Of a DNA stretch of 64,000 nucleotides, positions 51,947-61,160 are shown piece after piece. The notes below the pieces were generated by a model. That model worked only from the letters and a program-made list of their open reading frames with translations, was not told the DNA's origin and did not search any database. Position numbers and translations under genes: made by a program. Origin of the DNA: Dehalococcoidia bacterium (GTDB lineage Bacteria; Chloroflexota; Dehalococcoidia; UBA2979); assembly GCA_009379925.1 (NCBI GenBank), contig WHSU01000008.1, positions 1 to 64,000 on the forward strand. Direction: 5' to 3'. Positions within the stretch are counted from its first letter, which is position 1. Every line of letters starts with the position of its first letter.

Positions 51947-52789
51947 ATGAGCGGCGTGTGGCCGGGCGAGACGCAGTGTGTGGTCATGCTCGGGTTCGAC
52001 GTGGACGGCCCGTCCGCGATGATCCGGCGAAACGCCGAGGTGGAACGGATGCCCTCCGCGCGCTCGATGGGCGAGTTCGGGCCTCGGGTGGCCGTGCCCC
52101 GCATCCTGGAACTACTGCACGAATACGACGTACCCGCCTCGTTCTATGTGCCCGGTTGGGTGGCGGAGCGGTGGCCGGAGGCGGTCACCTCGATCGCCGC
52201 CGCGGGACACGAGGTCGGCCACCACGGCTACCTCCACGAGGCCCCGGCCTCCCTCTCTCGCGAGACGGAAGCAGAGGTGCTCGACCGGGGTAGCGCGATT
52301 CTGCAGGCCATCACGGGGCAGCCGCCGGAGGGCTACCGTTCACCGAGCTGGGAACTGAGCGAGCACTCCCTGGCGCTGCTCGCCGAACGCGGCTTCCTCT
52401 ACGACTCAAGCCTGATGGGCGACGACGCCCCATACGCCGTCTCGGCCAGCGAGGACGGCGCGGTGCTCGTCGAGGTCCCGGTGCACTGGTCGCTGGACGA
52501 CGCACCCGCCTTCGCCTTCAATCCGGCGGTCGGCCGGCTGGACCCGATGTCAACGCCGGAGGACATGTACGTGACGTGGCTGGGCGCCTTCGAGGAGCTG
52601 TATGCGCGCGGACGGGCGTTCACGCTGACGATGCATCCGTGGGTGATCGGCCGCGCCGGGCGCCTCCGCATGCTCGAGCGCCTGATCCGGACGATTCGCG
52701 GGTACCCGCGTGTCGAATGGGCGCGCACGGTGGATGTGGCACGTGATTTTGCCGTGCGAGAGGGACTTCCGGTCCCCCAGCGCCGTTAG
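51947..52789 (+). CDS. polysaccharide deacetylase family protein (carbohydrate esterase 4)
   Basis: A 280-residue NodB-type deacetylase. Motif 1 is LGFDVDG with the catalytic and metal aspartates, motif 2 is GHEVGHHGYLHE with the metal histidines, motif 3 is YRSPSWELS, and the last is LTMHPW. The length and the LLHEYDVPASFYVPGW segment match the cytoplasmic peptidoglycan-deacetylase/PuuE-like branch, which also includes allantoinases. No signal peptide is seen, so a small N-acyl substrate is possible. SD GGAGGG precedes the ATG. Confidence 0.9.
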   Translation: MSGVWPGETQCVVMLGFDVDGPSAMIRRNAEVERMPSARSMGEFGPRVAVPRILELLHEYDVPASFYVPGWVAERWPEAVTSIAAAGHEVGHHGYLHEAPASLSRETEAEVLDRGSAILQAITGQPPEGYRSPSWELSEHSLALLAERGFLYDSSLMGDDAPYAVSASEDGAVLVEVPVHWSLDDAPAFAFNPAVGRLDPMSTPEDMYVTWLGAFEELYARGRAFTLTMHPWVIGRAGRLRMLERLIRTIRGYPRVEWARTVDVARDFAVREGLPVPQRR

Positions 52790-52836
52790 ACCCGCCGCTA
52801 CGATGGCCTCGGCATCCTTCGGAACCGGGAGGCCAC

Positions 52837-54669
52837 GTGCCAGCCGCCACCGTCGAGGACTTCGTGCGCGTCGAGTCGGCGACCGGAGTGTCGTTCGCCT
52901 CAGACGGCCTTCGCCTCGCGTTCCGCTCCAACCGCTCGGGCGTGTACCAGGCGTACGTGACTGACCTGCACGGCGAGGATGCGCAGCGCGCCCAGACGGT
53001 CGCGGAGACCGAGGGCACGGTGTACCAGACCGCGTTCCGCCCGGGCCACGCACAGGTGCTCTTCGTCACGGACGACGGCGGCGACGAGCAATACCAGTTG
53101 CACCTGGCCGACCTCGATGCGGGGACGGCGCGGCCGCTGGGTTCCGAAGCCAGGGTGATCCACAACCTGGGCGCGTGGTCCCTCGACGGCCGGCTGCTCT
53201 CGTACGCCTCAAACCGACGGGACAGACGGTATTTCGACATCTACGTGCTGGACGTGGAGTCCGGACGGGAGCGGCTCGTCCTTCAGCAGGACGGGATGAA
53301 TGCGGCCGGACGGTTCAACGCGAGCGCGACGGCCTTGCTGGTCAGCCGGCCGAACCTGGAGCAGCCCGGAGACAACGACCTGTACCTGCTCGACATCGAG
53401 GCGGGCGGCGAGCCTCGACGCTTGACCGCGCACGACGGGCCGGCGCACTGGGCAGACGCGCGCTTCCACGCAGGTGGGGCCGTGCTGGCGCTCAGCGACG
53501 AGGGCCGCGAGTTCGTAGGGCTCCAGCGCATCGACCCCACCACCGGCAAGCGCGCGTTTGTGCTCGAGCGCGACTGGGACATCGAAGCGTTCGCGCTGTC
53601 GAGCGATGGACAGCGGCTGGCCGTGGCCGTGAACGAGGATGGCTTCTCCCGCCTCGAGGCGTTCTCGGTGGACGCGGACGGGCGCCCGGGGGCCCCGCTG
53701 GACGTGCCGGCGGTGCCGGGCGGGGTGATCTCGAGCCTGGAGTGGCGCCCGGAGGCGGCCGCTCTGGCATTCACCTTCGAGAGTGCGCACGCGGTGTCGG
53801 ACGTATGGCTCGCGGACCTCGACCGGCGAGGCCTGCGGCGCCTGACGCGCAGCGACATGAGGAGCATCAAGCCAACATCGCTGCCCGACCCCGAGGTGGT
53901 GCGCTACCCGACGTTCGACGGGGGTGAGGTGCCGGCCTTCCTGTACCGGCCGCTGCGACGCGCCTCGGAAGGAGCGTTGCCCTGCCTGGTGCTGGTGCAT
54001 GGCGGGCCAGAGAGTCAGTCGCGGCCGTTCCTATGGGGAAGCTACGCGGCCGCCGCCTACCTGCTGCACCAGGGGCGGCTCGCCGTGCTGGTCCCCAACG
54101 TGCGGGGCTCCACGGGCTACGGGAAGGCGTACCACCACGCGGACGATGTCGAGCGACGGATGGACTCGGTGCGCGACCTGATCGCGGCGCGGCAATGGCT
54201 GGCAGGCAGCGGCGTGGCCGACCCGGCGCGCATCGGCGTGATGGGCGGCTCATACGGCGGTTTCATGACGCTGGCCGCCATCACGGAGGCGCCAGAGGAC
54301 TGGGCGGCCGCCGTTGACCTCTTCGGCATCGCGAACTTCCTGACGTTCCTGGAGCACACGGGGCCGTGGAGGCGCCGCCCGCTGGCGGCCGAGTACGGCA
54401 GCGACACGGCGTTCCTCGAATCGATCTCGCCGATCCACAAAGCGGACCGCATCCGCACCCCTCTGCTGGTGGTGCAGGGCGACCATGATGTGCGCGTGCC
54501 ACCGGAGGAGTCCGAGCAGATCGTGCAGACGGTGCGGCGCAACGAGGGTGTCGTGGAGTACGTCGTGTTCGAGCGGGAGGGACACGGGATCCAGCGGTTG
54601 CCCAACCGCCTGGAACTGGCCCGCCGGACCGTCGCCTTCCTGGAGCGGTACCTGCTGCCCGGCGAATGA
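52837..54669 (+). CDS. S9 family serine peptidase (prolyl oligopeptidase type)
   Basis: A 610-residue peptidase of the acylaminoacyl/dipeptidyl peptidase group. Residues 1-340 form a beta propeller with repeated FRSNRSGVYQAYVTDL-like blades. Residues 350-610 form an alpha/beta hydrolase domain with Ser472 in MGGSYGG, Asp551 in GDHDVRVP and His583 in EGHGIQR. GTG start behind GGGAGG. A TACGAT box at 52799-52804 may be the -10 element. No signal peptide, so it is probably cytoplasmic and degrades small peptides. Confidence 0.93.
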   Translation: MPAATVEDFVRVESATGVSFASDGLRLAFRSNRSGVYQAYVTDLHGEDAQRAQTVAETEGTVYQTAFRPGHAQVLFVTDDGGDEQYQLHLADLDAGTARPLGSEARVIHNLGAWSLDGRLLSYASNRRDRRYFDIYVLDVESGRERLVLQQDGMNAAGRFNASATALLVSRPNLEQPGDNDLYLLDIEAGGEPRRLTAHDGPAHWADARFHAGGAVLALSDEGREFVGLQRIDPTTGKRAFVLERDWDIEAFALSSDGQRLAVAVNEDGFSRLEAFSVDADGRPGAPLDVPAVPGGVISSLEWRPEAAALAFTFESAHAVSDVWLADLDRRGLRRLTRSDMRSIKPTSLPDPEVVRYPTFDGGEVPAFLYRPLRRASEGALPCLVLVHGGPESQSRPFLWGSYAAAAYLLHQGRLAVLVPNVRGSTGYGKAYHHADDVERRMDSVRDLIAARQWLAGSGVADPARIGVMGGSYGGFMTLAAITEAPEDWAAAVDLFGIANFLTFLEHTGPWRRRPLAAEYGSDTAFLESISPIHKADRIRTPLLVVQGDHDVRVPPEESEQIVQTVRRNEGVVEYVVFEREGHGIQRLPNRLELARRTVAFLERYLLPGE

Positions 54670-54811
54670 GACCAACTCGAGTGCTATCGGCCGCGATCGA
54701 GGGGCCACGGGGCACCTCACGATTGCGCGGGCGCGGTAGTATCACGGATGCGAGAGCCGGGGCGACCCGATCGGGCGTGCGCGGCGGCCGCAGTAGAGGG
54801 GGCGACTGAAC

Positions 54812-56014
54812 GTGGACTGGAAAGACGACGCCGAGCAAGCCGCCTTCCGGCAGCAGGTGCGGACGGTGATCGAAGAGCGGTTGCCGGAGCGCTACCGCCG
54901 CGGCGAGGGCGAGTGGGAGCGCGACCGGCGCTCTGAGGACGCCTCCGCCCGCGACGCCGCAAAGGCGTGGGGCGACGCGCTGGCCGAGCAGGGCTGGTTC
55001 GCACCACACTGGCCAAAGGAGTACGGCGGGGCCAATCTGAGCCCGATGGAGCAGTTCATCTTCAACCAGGAGATGGCAAGCCACGGCGCCCCGGGCGTCG
55101 GTGGTCAGGGTGTGAAGCAGCTCGGTCCGACGCTCATCGTGCATGGCACGCCCGAGCAGAAGGCGGAGCACCTGCCGAAGATCCTTTCCGGCGAGGTGGA
55201 CTGGCGGCAGGGGTACTCGGAGCCGGGCGCCGGCTCGGACCTCGCGTCGCTGCAGACCCGCGCGATCCGCGACGGCGATGACTTCGTGATCAATGGCCAG
55301 AAGATCTGGACCTCGCTGGCGCATGTGGCGGACTGGCTCTACGTGCTGACCCGCACAGACCCGGACGCGCCGAAGCACCGCGGCATCTCCTTCCTGCTGG
55401 TGGACAAGGCGACCCCCGGCATTTCGATCCGCCCGCTGGTGGACATGAGCTACCGGCACCACTTCAACGAGGTGTTCTTCGAGGATGTGCGCGTCCCGGC
55501 CCGGAACCTGGTCGGCGACGAGAACCGCGGCTGGTACGTCGGTATGACGCTGCTCGACTTCGAGCGCTCCAACATCACCGGCGCCGTGTCTTCCCGACGC
55601 ACGCTGGACGGGCTGCGCGAGTACCTCAAGACCGAGGACGGGCAGTCGAAGTCCGCGGTCGGACGCACGGAACCACTGCGCGGGGAGATCGCGGACCGCT
55701 ACATCGAGACGGACGTGATGTTCAACTTCTCGTTCCGCATCATCTCGATGCAGAATCGCGGCCTGATCCCCAACTACGAGGCGTCGACCTCGAAGTTATT
55801 CGCGTCCGAGTTGAACCAGCGCGTGGCGCGCACCGGCACCAGGGTGTTCGGACTCTACTCGAACATCCTTGACCGCGCGGACGCGCGGGCGCCGTTGCAG
55901 AGCGACTTCACCCGGACGTACCTGAGTTCCGTGTCGGCGACCATCGCGGCCGGCACGTCCGAGATCCAGCGCAACATCATCGCCACACGCGGGCTCGGAC
56001 TGCCGCGAGGGTAG
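54812..56014 (+). CDS. acyl-CoA dehydrogenase
   Basis: A 400-residue acyl-CoA dehydrogenase, the intact paralogue of the frameshifted gene at 7144-8363. GTG start (VDWKDDAEQAAFRQQV). The FAD site is WRQGYSEPGAGSDLAS, then VINGQKIWTS, and the C-terminus is AAGTSEIQRNIIATRGLGLPRG. A TAGTAT box at 54737-54742 may be a -10 element. A hairpin at 56047-56074 follows it. It is the only dehydrogenase close to the fused CoA-transferase and may oxidise the acyl-CoA that enzyme makes. Confidence 0.93.
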   Translation: MDWKDDAEQAAFRQQVRTVIEERLPERYRRGEGEWERDRRSEDASARDAAKAWGDALAEQGWFAPHWPKEYGGANLSPMEQFIFNQEMASHGAPGVGGQGVKQLGPTLIVHGTPEQKAEHLPKILSGEVDWRQGYSEPGAGSDLASLQTRAIRDGDDFVINGQKIWTSLAHVADWLYVLTRTDPDAPKHRGISFLLVDKATPGISIRPLVDMSYRHHFNEVFFEDVRVPARNLVGDENRGWYVGMTLLDFERSNITGAVSSRRTLDGLREYLKTEDGQSKSAVGRTEPLRGEIADRYIETDVMFNFSFRIISMQNRGLIPNYEASTSKLFASELNQRVARTGTRVFGLYSNILDRADARAPLQSDFTRTYLSSVSATIAAGTSEIQRNIIATRGLGLPRG

Positions 56015-56046
56015 CGGCTCGATCAACCGAGCGTGCGCGAGGACTG

Positions 56047-56099
56047 CGAAGCCGCTCCGGTCGGGGCGGCTTCGTTCGTGAGCCGCCCGCGGGGGCGGC
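56047..56099 (+). terminator. two successive hairpins between the dehydrogenase and the fused CoA-transferase gene
   Basis: CGAAGCCGCTCC pairs with GGGGCGGCTTCG (56047-56058 with 56063-56074; one G-U pair, four-base loop). A GC-only hairpin at 56082-56099 follows. No real T run, so it is a weak terminator or attenuator candidate before the GTG at 56104. Confidence 0.5.
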
Positions 56100-56103
56100 G
56101 GGA

Positions 56104-58635
56104 GTGGAAGGGCGACCGGTGGAAGGACCTCTGACCGGGGTGCGCGTGCTGGACCTGACCGGCTACATCGCCGGGCCGTACTGCACCCGGCTCCTGGCTG
56201 GCTTCGGGGCCGACGTGATCAAGGTCGAGCGGCCCGGCGGCGACCCGGTCCGCCACTGGGGCCCGTTCCGCGGGGGCGAAGCAGACCCGGAGGCGGGCGC
56301 GTTCCACCTCTACCTGGACCAGGGCAAGCGCTCCGTGGTGCTCGACCTGGAGACCGCCGCCGGCCGCGAACACCTCGGGCGCCTCGTCGAGACCGCGGAC
56401 ATCCTGGTGGAGAGCTACCACCCCGGGACGATGGAGCGCTGGGGCGCCGGCTACGAGCAACTGCGCGAGAGGCACCCGGAGCTGCTCTACGTTTCGATCA
56501 CGGACTTCGGGCAGGATGGCCCGTACAGCGACTGGAACGCCTGGGAGATCACCACCTACGCCCTGAGCGGGCTGATGTACATCACCGGCGACCCCGACTG
56601 CGAGCCGCTGAAGAATGGGGGCTACCTGGGCCAGTACGGCGCCGGACAGAACGCCTTCGCCGCGACCCTCGCAGGGTGGCGGGAGCGCCAAGCATCCGGG
56701 CGCGGACAGCACGTCGATGTGTCCGTGTACGAGTGCGCGACGTCCCTCCTGGAGCAGACGGACATGTCCTGGATCTACGGCGGGAAGGTCCACCCGAGGT
56801 CCGGGAACGGCGCACGCGCCGCCTGGGGCATCTACCCGGCGCGCGACGGGTTCGTCGGCGTCGTCTCCGGGCCGCTCCGCCGCTGGGCCGCGATCGCCGA
56901 ACTGATGGAGACCCCGGCCCTCGCCGACCCGGCGTACCAGCGCAACGGCGCCCAGTCCGTGCATCGAGGCGAGATTGACGCGTTGATGCTGCCGTGGCTC
57001 ATCGAGCACGACAAAGAGGACATCTACCACCGCGCGCAGGCGAAGGGGCTGCCGTTCGGTTATGTCGCCACTCCTGAGGACTTCTTCCGCTCGGAGCAGG
57101 TCACCTACCGCGGCTTCTTCCAGGACGTCGACCACCCGGTAGCAGGAACGCTGCGCTACCCCTCGATGGCTGCGCATTTCAGCGACGGCCTCTGGTCGCT
57201 CGGCCGCGCCCCGCTGCTGGGCGAGCACACCGACGCCGTGCTGCGCGAGGCTGCCGAGGGCCACCGGTCGCCCGAACGGGAGCACGCCCTGCGCTCGGAC
57301 GACCCGCCGCGGCCACGCGCACTCCCGGTGCGGCCGGGACAGCAGGGTCCGCTCGAAGGTATCGTCGTGCTGGACTGCTCGATGGTGTGGGCGGGCCCGT
57401 ACTGCACGAAGCTACTCGGCGACATGGGCGCCACGATCATCAAGGTCGAAGCGAACCGTCAGTTGGACTCGGTGCGCGGGCCGGCGATTCCACCCGCGAT
57501 CCCGCTCTCCTCGTATGCCCAAGACGACCCGGGACAGGACCCGTGGAACCGCTCGGGGTACTTCAACAAGTACAACCGCAACAAACTCGGGCTGTGCATG
57601 AACATCCTGGAACCGGGCGGCCGCGAAGCCTTCATGGAGCTGGCCGCGGTTGCCGATGTGGTCGTCGAGAACTTCGGCGGCGGTGTCTTCGAGCGCATGG
57701 GGTACGGCTACGACGCGATCCGCGCCGTAAACGAGGACATCGTCTTCGTCTCGATGCCACCAAGCGGCAACGGTGGCCCGGAAGGCCGGTACGTCGGCTA
57801 CGGCGTCGCCATCGAACAACTCGGCGGTATCGTGGCGCGCACCGGGTACCCGAACGACGTGCCGATGAAGAGCGGCATCAACTACGGCGACCCGATCGCC
57901 GGGATCCATACGGCCGGTTACATCCTCGCCGGACTGCTGCATCGACGGCGCACGGGACGCGGGAGCTACATCGACCTCTCGCAGCGCGAAGCCTCCATTT
58001 GCTGGGTCGGCGAGTCCGTCCTGGAATACCAGTTGACCGGACGCATCTCCGAGCAGATCGGTAACCGGGACGCCTTCATGGCGCCTTCCGGCGTGTATCG
58101 CTGCCGGGGCGAGGACGAGTGGCTCGCGCTCGCCGTGGGCAACGAGCGCGAATGGCGCGGCCTGTGCGAAGCCATCGGCCACCCGACGCGGGCGAACGAC
58201 CCCACGTATGCAACCGTCGAGGGTCGCCGCGAACACCACGACGACATCGACGCTCTGCTCACGGATTGGGCGGCACAACAGGATCCGGACGCAGCGATGC
58301 ATCATCTACAGGGCCATGGTGTCGCGGCCGGTCTGTGCTCATACAACCGGCGGGTCGTGGAGGATCCGCACCTGCGCGCCCGCGGGTTCTGGCCGGAGGT
58401 GGAACACACCTCGGCCGGGCGCCACCTGATCGCCGGCGTCGCCTGGCACTTCGACCGCACGCCCGGCGCGGTCTACGCGGCTTCGCCGTGCCTAGGTGAG
58501 CACACGGACTACGTGTTGCGCGAGTTCGCGGGCAAGACCGCCGCCGAGGTGGCGGCCCTCCGCGCTACCGGCGTCCTCGAAGACACGCCCCTCGAGATTT
58601 TGCAGCGCGAGGAGGCGGCCCCGGCGGGCGACTAG
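56104..58635 (+). CDS. fused double class III (CaiB/BaiF) CoA-transferase
   Basis: An 843-residue protein made of two complete class III CoA-transferase units in tandem. Unit one (about residues 8-395) opens GPLTGVRVLDLTGYIAGPYC then VIKVERPGGDP, and closes LLGEHTDAVLREAAEG. Unit two (about 415-835) opens GPLEGIVVLDCSMVWAGPYC then IIKVEANRQLD, and closes CLGEHTDYVLREFAG. A Pro/Arg-rich linker around residues 396-415 joins them. The units differ enough that the fusion is not a recent copy. Single-unit family members are intertwined dimers, so this chain could fold as an intramolecular heterodimer. GTG start at 56104, with 56119 an alternative. Confidence 0.92.
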   Translation: MEGRPVEGPLTGVRVLDLTGYIAGPYCTRLLAGFGADVIKVERPGGDPVRHWGPFRGGEADPEAGAFHLYLDQGKRSVVLDLETAAGREHLGRLVETADILVESYHPGTMERWGAGYEQLRERHPELLYVSITDFGQDGPYSDWNAWEITTYALSGLMYITGDPDCEPLKNGGYLGQYGAGQNAFAATLAGWRERQASGRGQHVDVSVYECATSLLEQTDMSWIYGGKVHPRSGNGARAAWGIYPARDGFVGVVSGPLRRWAAIAELMETPALADPAYQRNGAQSVHRGEIDALMLPWLIEHDKEDIYHRAQAKGLPFGYVATPEDFFRSEQVTYRGFFQDVDHPVAGTLRYPSMAAHFSDGLWSLGRAPLLGEHTDAVLREAAEGHRSPEREHALRSDDPPRPRALPVRPGQQGPLEGIVVLDCSMVWAGPYCTKLLGDMGATIIKVEANRQLDSVRGPAIPPAIPLSSYAQDDPGQDPWNRSGYFNKYNRNKLGLCMNILEPGGREAFMELAAVADVVVENFGGGVFERMGYGYDAIRAVNEDIVFVSMPPSGNGGPEGRYVGYGVAIEQLGGIVARTGYPNDVPMKSGINYGDPIAGIHTAGYILAGLLHRRRTGRGSYIDLSQREASICWVGESVLEYQLTGRISEQIGNRDAFMAPSGVYRCRGEDEWLALAVGNEREWRGLCEAIGHPTRANDPTYATVEGRREHHDDIDALLTDWAAQQDPDAAMHHLQGHGVAAGLCSYNRRVVEDPHLRARGFWPEVEHTSAGRHLIAGVAWHFDRTPGAVYAASPCLGEHTDYVLREFAGKTAAEVAALRATGVLEDTPLEILQREEAAPAGD

Positions 58636-59141
58636 GGCGCCGTCCCCCCGTCCCACGTTTCCCACCGCACGAACTCGTCGAGGCCGATGCGCGGATTCCC
58701 GCGGCTCTGGATGCGCCCGCCCGCGGGGTAACCCAGCGTGATCGCCATCGCAACGATGGTGTTGGCGGGGAGCCCGAGGACCTCGCGCGCGCAGTCGTCG
58801 TGCTGGATGCCTACCGGACAGCTCGCGATGCCCTCCGCGCGGGCCGCCAGCATCATGTTCTGCGCGGTGCGTCCCGCATCGAAGGGGCGGCTGCCCTCGA
58901 AGCGCACGACGACGATCACCAGCGGGCTCGCGGGTAGATGCGTGGCGAAGTCACCACAACCGGCGAGCGCCTGCTTCCGTTCGGCGTCGCGGACGACCAC
59001 CAGGCGGATCGGCTGTTCGTTCTTGGAACTACCGGCCATGCGTCCAGCCCGCACGATGCGCTGCAGGACCTCATCCGCAATCGGACGTGGGTCGTAATCG
59101 CGGGTGTCGCGTTTCGAGAGGATCGCTTCGTACACGTCCAA
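58632..59141 (-). CDS. nitroreductase family protein
   Basis: A 169-residue FMN-dependent nitroreductase-fold protein. It opens MDVYEAILSKRDTRDYDPRPI, a typical start with the R-x-S/T-R-x-F/Y motif (here KRDTRDY). It has AGSSKNEQPIRLVVV, AQNMMLAARAEGIASCPVG and ITLGYPAGGR near the end. TTG start at 59139-59141 behind GGAG. It converges on the CoA-transferase and overlaps it by four bases. The substrate is unknown. Confidence 0.88.
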   Translation of the reverse strand: MDVYEAILSKRDTRDYDPRPIADEVLQRIVRAGRMAGSSKNEQPIRLVVVRDAERKQALAGCGDFATHLPASPLVIVVVRFEGSRPFDAGRTAQNMMLAARAEGIASCPVGIQHDDCAREVLGLPANTIVAMAITLGYPAGGRIQSRGNPRIGLDEFVRWETWDGGTAP

Positions 59142-59343
59142 CAGGCGGCTCCTTCGGCTCGGGGAGCATGGTAGCCGCTGTGGGGCTCGCCATACCGCCC
59201 GGCCGGCTCGATAACAGCAGCAGACTTTGATTGCAACGCTTACAGGTAGGTCACTATCACTTCACGCCCGCATGTATGATGATACTCGCGTCCAGGACGT
59301 TCGCCGGACCTTCCCAATGCCGACCCGCGATTTAGGAGTCACA

Positions 59344-59763
59344 GTGCCAGATCCTCTACGAGCAGCCAACGACGCCTTGATGAGCGAGCGCGAGCGCGCA
59401 CTCAGCGAAATCAAACGACTACAGTCCCGGGTCACCGAGATCGACCAGGTGATGACCTCACTCGGTTCGCTCATGAACGGTACGGGACGCCGGCGCGGCC
59501 GCAGCGCGACGACCACGGCCCGAAGTGGCCAGCGGGGCGGACGAGCGCCGCGCGAGGGTACGATCGGCGCGGCCATCGAGGGCTTCCTGAGCAACAAGCG
59601 GCAGCCAGTACACGCCGACGAACTGATGCAGCACCTTACCGGTGGCGGGCGTGCTCCCGGCGGGAAGAACCCGAAGGCCAGCCTGCAATCGACGCTGCGC
59701 CAGCTCGAGCAGCGCGGACGTGTCCAGAACACGGGGCGCAACCGCTGGAAGCTCAGCGCGTAG
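59344..59763 (+). CDS. small winged-helix DNA-binding protein with N-terminal coiled coil
   Basis: A 139-residue protein. Start GTG at 59344 is chosen because TAGGAG is spaced five bases from it. Residues 8-40 (ALMSERERALSEIKRLQSRVTEIDQVM) form a coiled coil. An Arg/Gly/Thr-rich linker follows (RRRGRSATTTARSGQRGG). Residues 75-139 form a winged helix: GAAIEGFLSNKRQPVHADELMQHL, then SLQSTLRQLEQRGRVQNTG and NRWKLS. It may be a transcription regulator or a chromosome-associated protein. No obvious target operon is adjacent. Confidence 0.75.
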   Translation: MPDPLRAANDALMSERERALSEIKRLQSRVTEIDQVMTSLGSLMNGTGRRRGRSATTTARSGQRGGRAPREGTIGAAIEGFLSNKRQPVHADELMQHLTGGGRAPGGKNPKASLQSTLRQLEQRGRVQNTGRNRWKLSA

Positions 59764-59790
59764 CACCACCGCCATCCGGATGCTTCCCTT

Positions 59791-59817
59791 TCATCGCCCC
59801 GGCTTCCGGGGCGATGA
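59791..59817. terminator. bidirectional stem-loop between convergent genes
   Basis: TCATCGCCCCGG and CCGGGGCGATGA form a perfect 12-pair stem with a three-base loop, between the stops at 59763 and 59830. T-rich flanks are short on both sides. Confidence 0.7.
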
Positions 59818-59829
59818 ACTTACCCGTGC

Positions 59830-60237
59830 CTACTCGTGCCCCACGCCATCACGGAGCGGGCGGGCAAAGCTCAGCTCGTGGCCATCCGGGTCACGGAGAT
59901 GGAAGTACCGCTCGCCCCACTCCGCGTCGCGAGGTGGCGCCGCCGGCTCAAGGTCGTACGCCACCGCTCGCTCGTATAGCGCGTCGACGTCGCTGACCCA
60001 GATGATCACCCGGCCCCACACCGCGCGATCCGGATCCGGCCGCTCTGCGCTCGCCTCGAGGTTGAGGCGCTGCCGCCCGACCTCCAGGCTCGTGAAGCTC
60101 GCCTCTGCGCCGCCGTACGAGAGCGCGAAACCGAGCGCTCGGTAGAAGGCCACCGAGCGCGCCATGTCGCCCACCTCGAGCGTTACCGCGCTGATGGATT
60201 CGATGAGGACCGGTCGCCCCTCGGTGGACTCGCGCAC
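59830..60237 (-). CDS. VOC superfamily (glyoxalase/bleomycin resistance-like) protein
   Basis: A 135-residue VOC protein with the two beta-alpha-beta-beta-beta units: AVTLEVGDMARSVAFYRALGFALSYG, then VWGRVIIWVSDVDALYERAVAYDLEP and YFHLRDPDGHELSFARPL. The start is a GTG at 60235-60237 behind GGGGAGG. It may be a metal-dependent lyase, isomerase or ring-cleaving dioxygenase; the fold alone does not decide. Confidence 0.88.
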   Translation of the reverse strand: MRESTEGRPVLIESISAVTLEVGDMARSVAFYRALGFALSYGGAEASFTSLEVGRQRLNLEASAERPDPDRAVWGRVIIWVSDVDALYERAVAYDLEPAAPPRDAEWGERYFHLRDPDGHELSFARPLRDGVGHE

Positions 60238-60743
60238 GCCGCCTCCCCTCGCTCACGACCCAGCGTAGCGTCCGCCTCCAGTTGCCTCCCGACGCATCCG
60301 ATGCGTGACCCAGGGATGGAGGTCAGCGTGGCCCCTCGATGTCTCACCACGGCCTGTCATCCACCTGCAACCGTGTCGCCAGGCGGCAACATAACTTCGC
60401 AAGTCACGCACGCCTAAGGTGCATGCCATGGGCGGCGGGCACCAGCCGGACGGCTTGCCCGCACCGGGGCCCGACCGCCCAATGGACGCCTGTGCGCTGC
60501 CCTGCAGAGAACCTCAGTCGGGTAGCCGTCACCACCGCGAGTGAAGGCCGTGAGGCGACCCAACAAACGCGGTGCACCGGAGTCGCGTCCGGTTGGCGGC
60601 TGCACGCCGACGACCGAACACGGCGGCGAGGGCATCGAGCGCATGTCGTCACGCGATTGCTACGAGCAGCCGCCCGGCTGCGATCCGGCCGTGACGCCTC
60701 GGGCGGCATGGTGCGGCGGAGGAGCCACGAGAGGAGCTACTCG
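60238..60743. other. 506-base intergenic region without a recognisable gene
   Basis: I see no supported gene, tRNA or terminator. A GC-rich stretch (60420-60720) opens frames on both strands, but none has a start signal, family similarity or believable composition. The promoters of the VOC and ChaB genes should be here. Confidence 0.5.
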
Positions 60744-61139
60744 ATGCCCGAGAAGCGTGGCGAACGCGACGAGACGAACATCCCCAGCACGGTTGAGCGC
60801 TCGGACGAGCATGCGCAGGCGATCTGGAAGGCAGCGCATGACAGCGCCGTCGAGTCCTACGGCGACGCCGAGCGCGCGCACCGCACGGCCTTAGCCGCGC
60901 TCAAGCACTCATACCGAAAGTCCGGCGACCACTGGGTCGAGAAGTCCAGGAAAGGCCCGTCCGACCCGCAGGACGCGCAGAGCTACCAGGACCCACCGAA
61001 GAAGACCGCCGGGGGCCGCGTCGCGTATGAGGAGGCGAGCAAGGACGACCTCTACGCCCAGGCCAGGGAAATGGACATCCCGGGCCGCAGCAAGATGGAC
61101 AAGCGCGAACTGGCGAAGGCCATCCTCGACCGCAGTTGA
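60744..61139 (+). CDS. ChaB family protein with C-terminal Rho-N-like domain
   Basis: A 131-residue protein. Start ATG at 60744 behind GAGGAG. The first 80 residues resemble ChaB: STVERSDEHAQAIWKAAHDSAVESYGDAERAHRTALAALKHSY. The last 40 (KDDLYAQAREMDIPGRSKMDKRELAKAILD) form a Rho-N/SAP-like helical motif, a common partner. ChaB proteins are small and of unclear function, often near stress genes. A universal stress gene converges on it. Confidence 0.85.
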   Translation: MPEKRGERDETNIPSTVERSDEHAQAIWKAAHDSAVESYGDAERAHRTALAALKHSYRKSGDHWVEKSRKGPSDPQDAQSYQDPPKKTAGGRVAYEEASKDDLYAQAREMDIPGRSKMDKRELAKAILDRS

Positions 61140-61160
61140 GCGGCACGACGCCGCTCCGCG

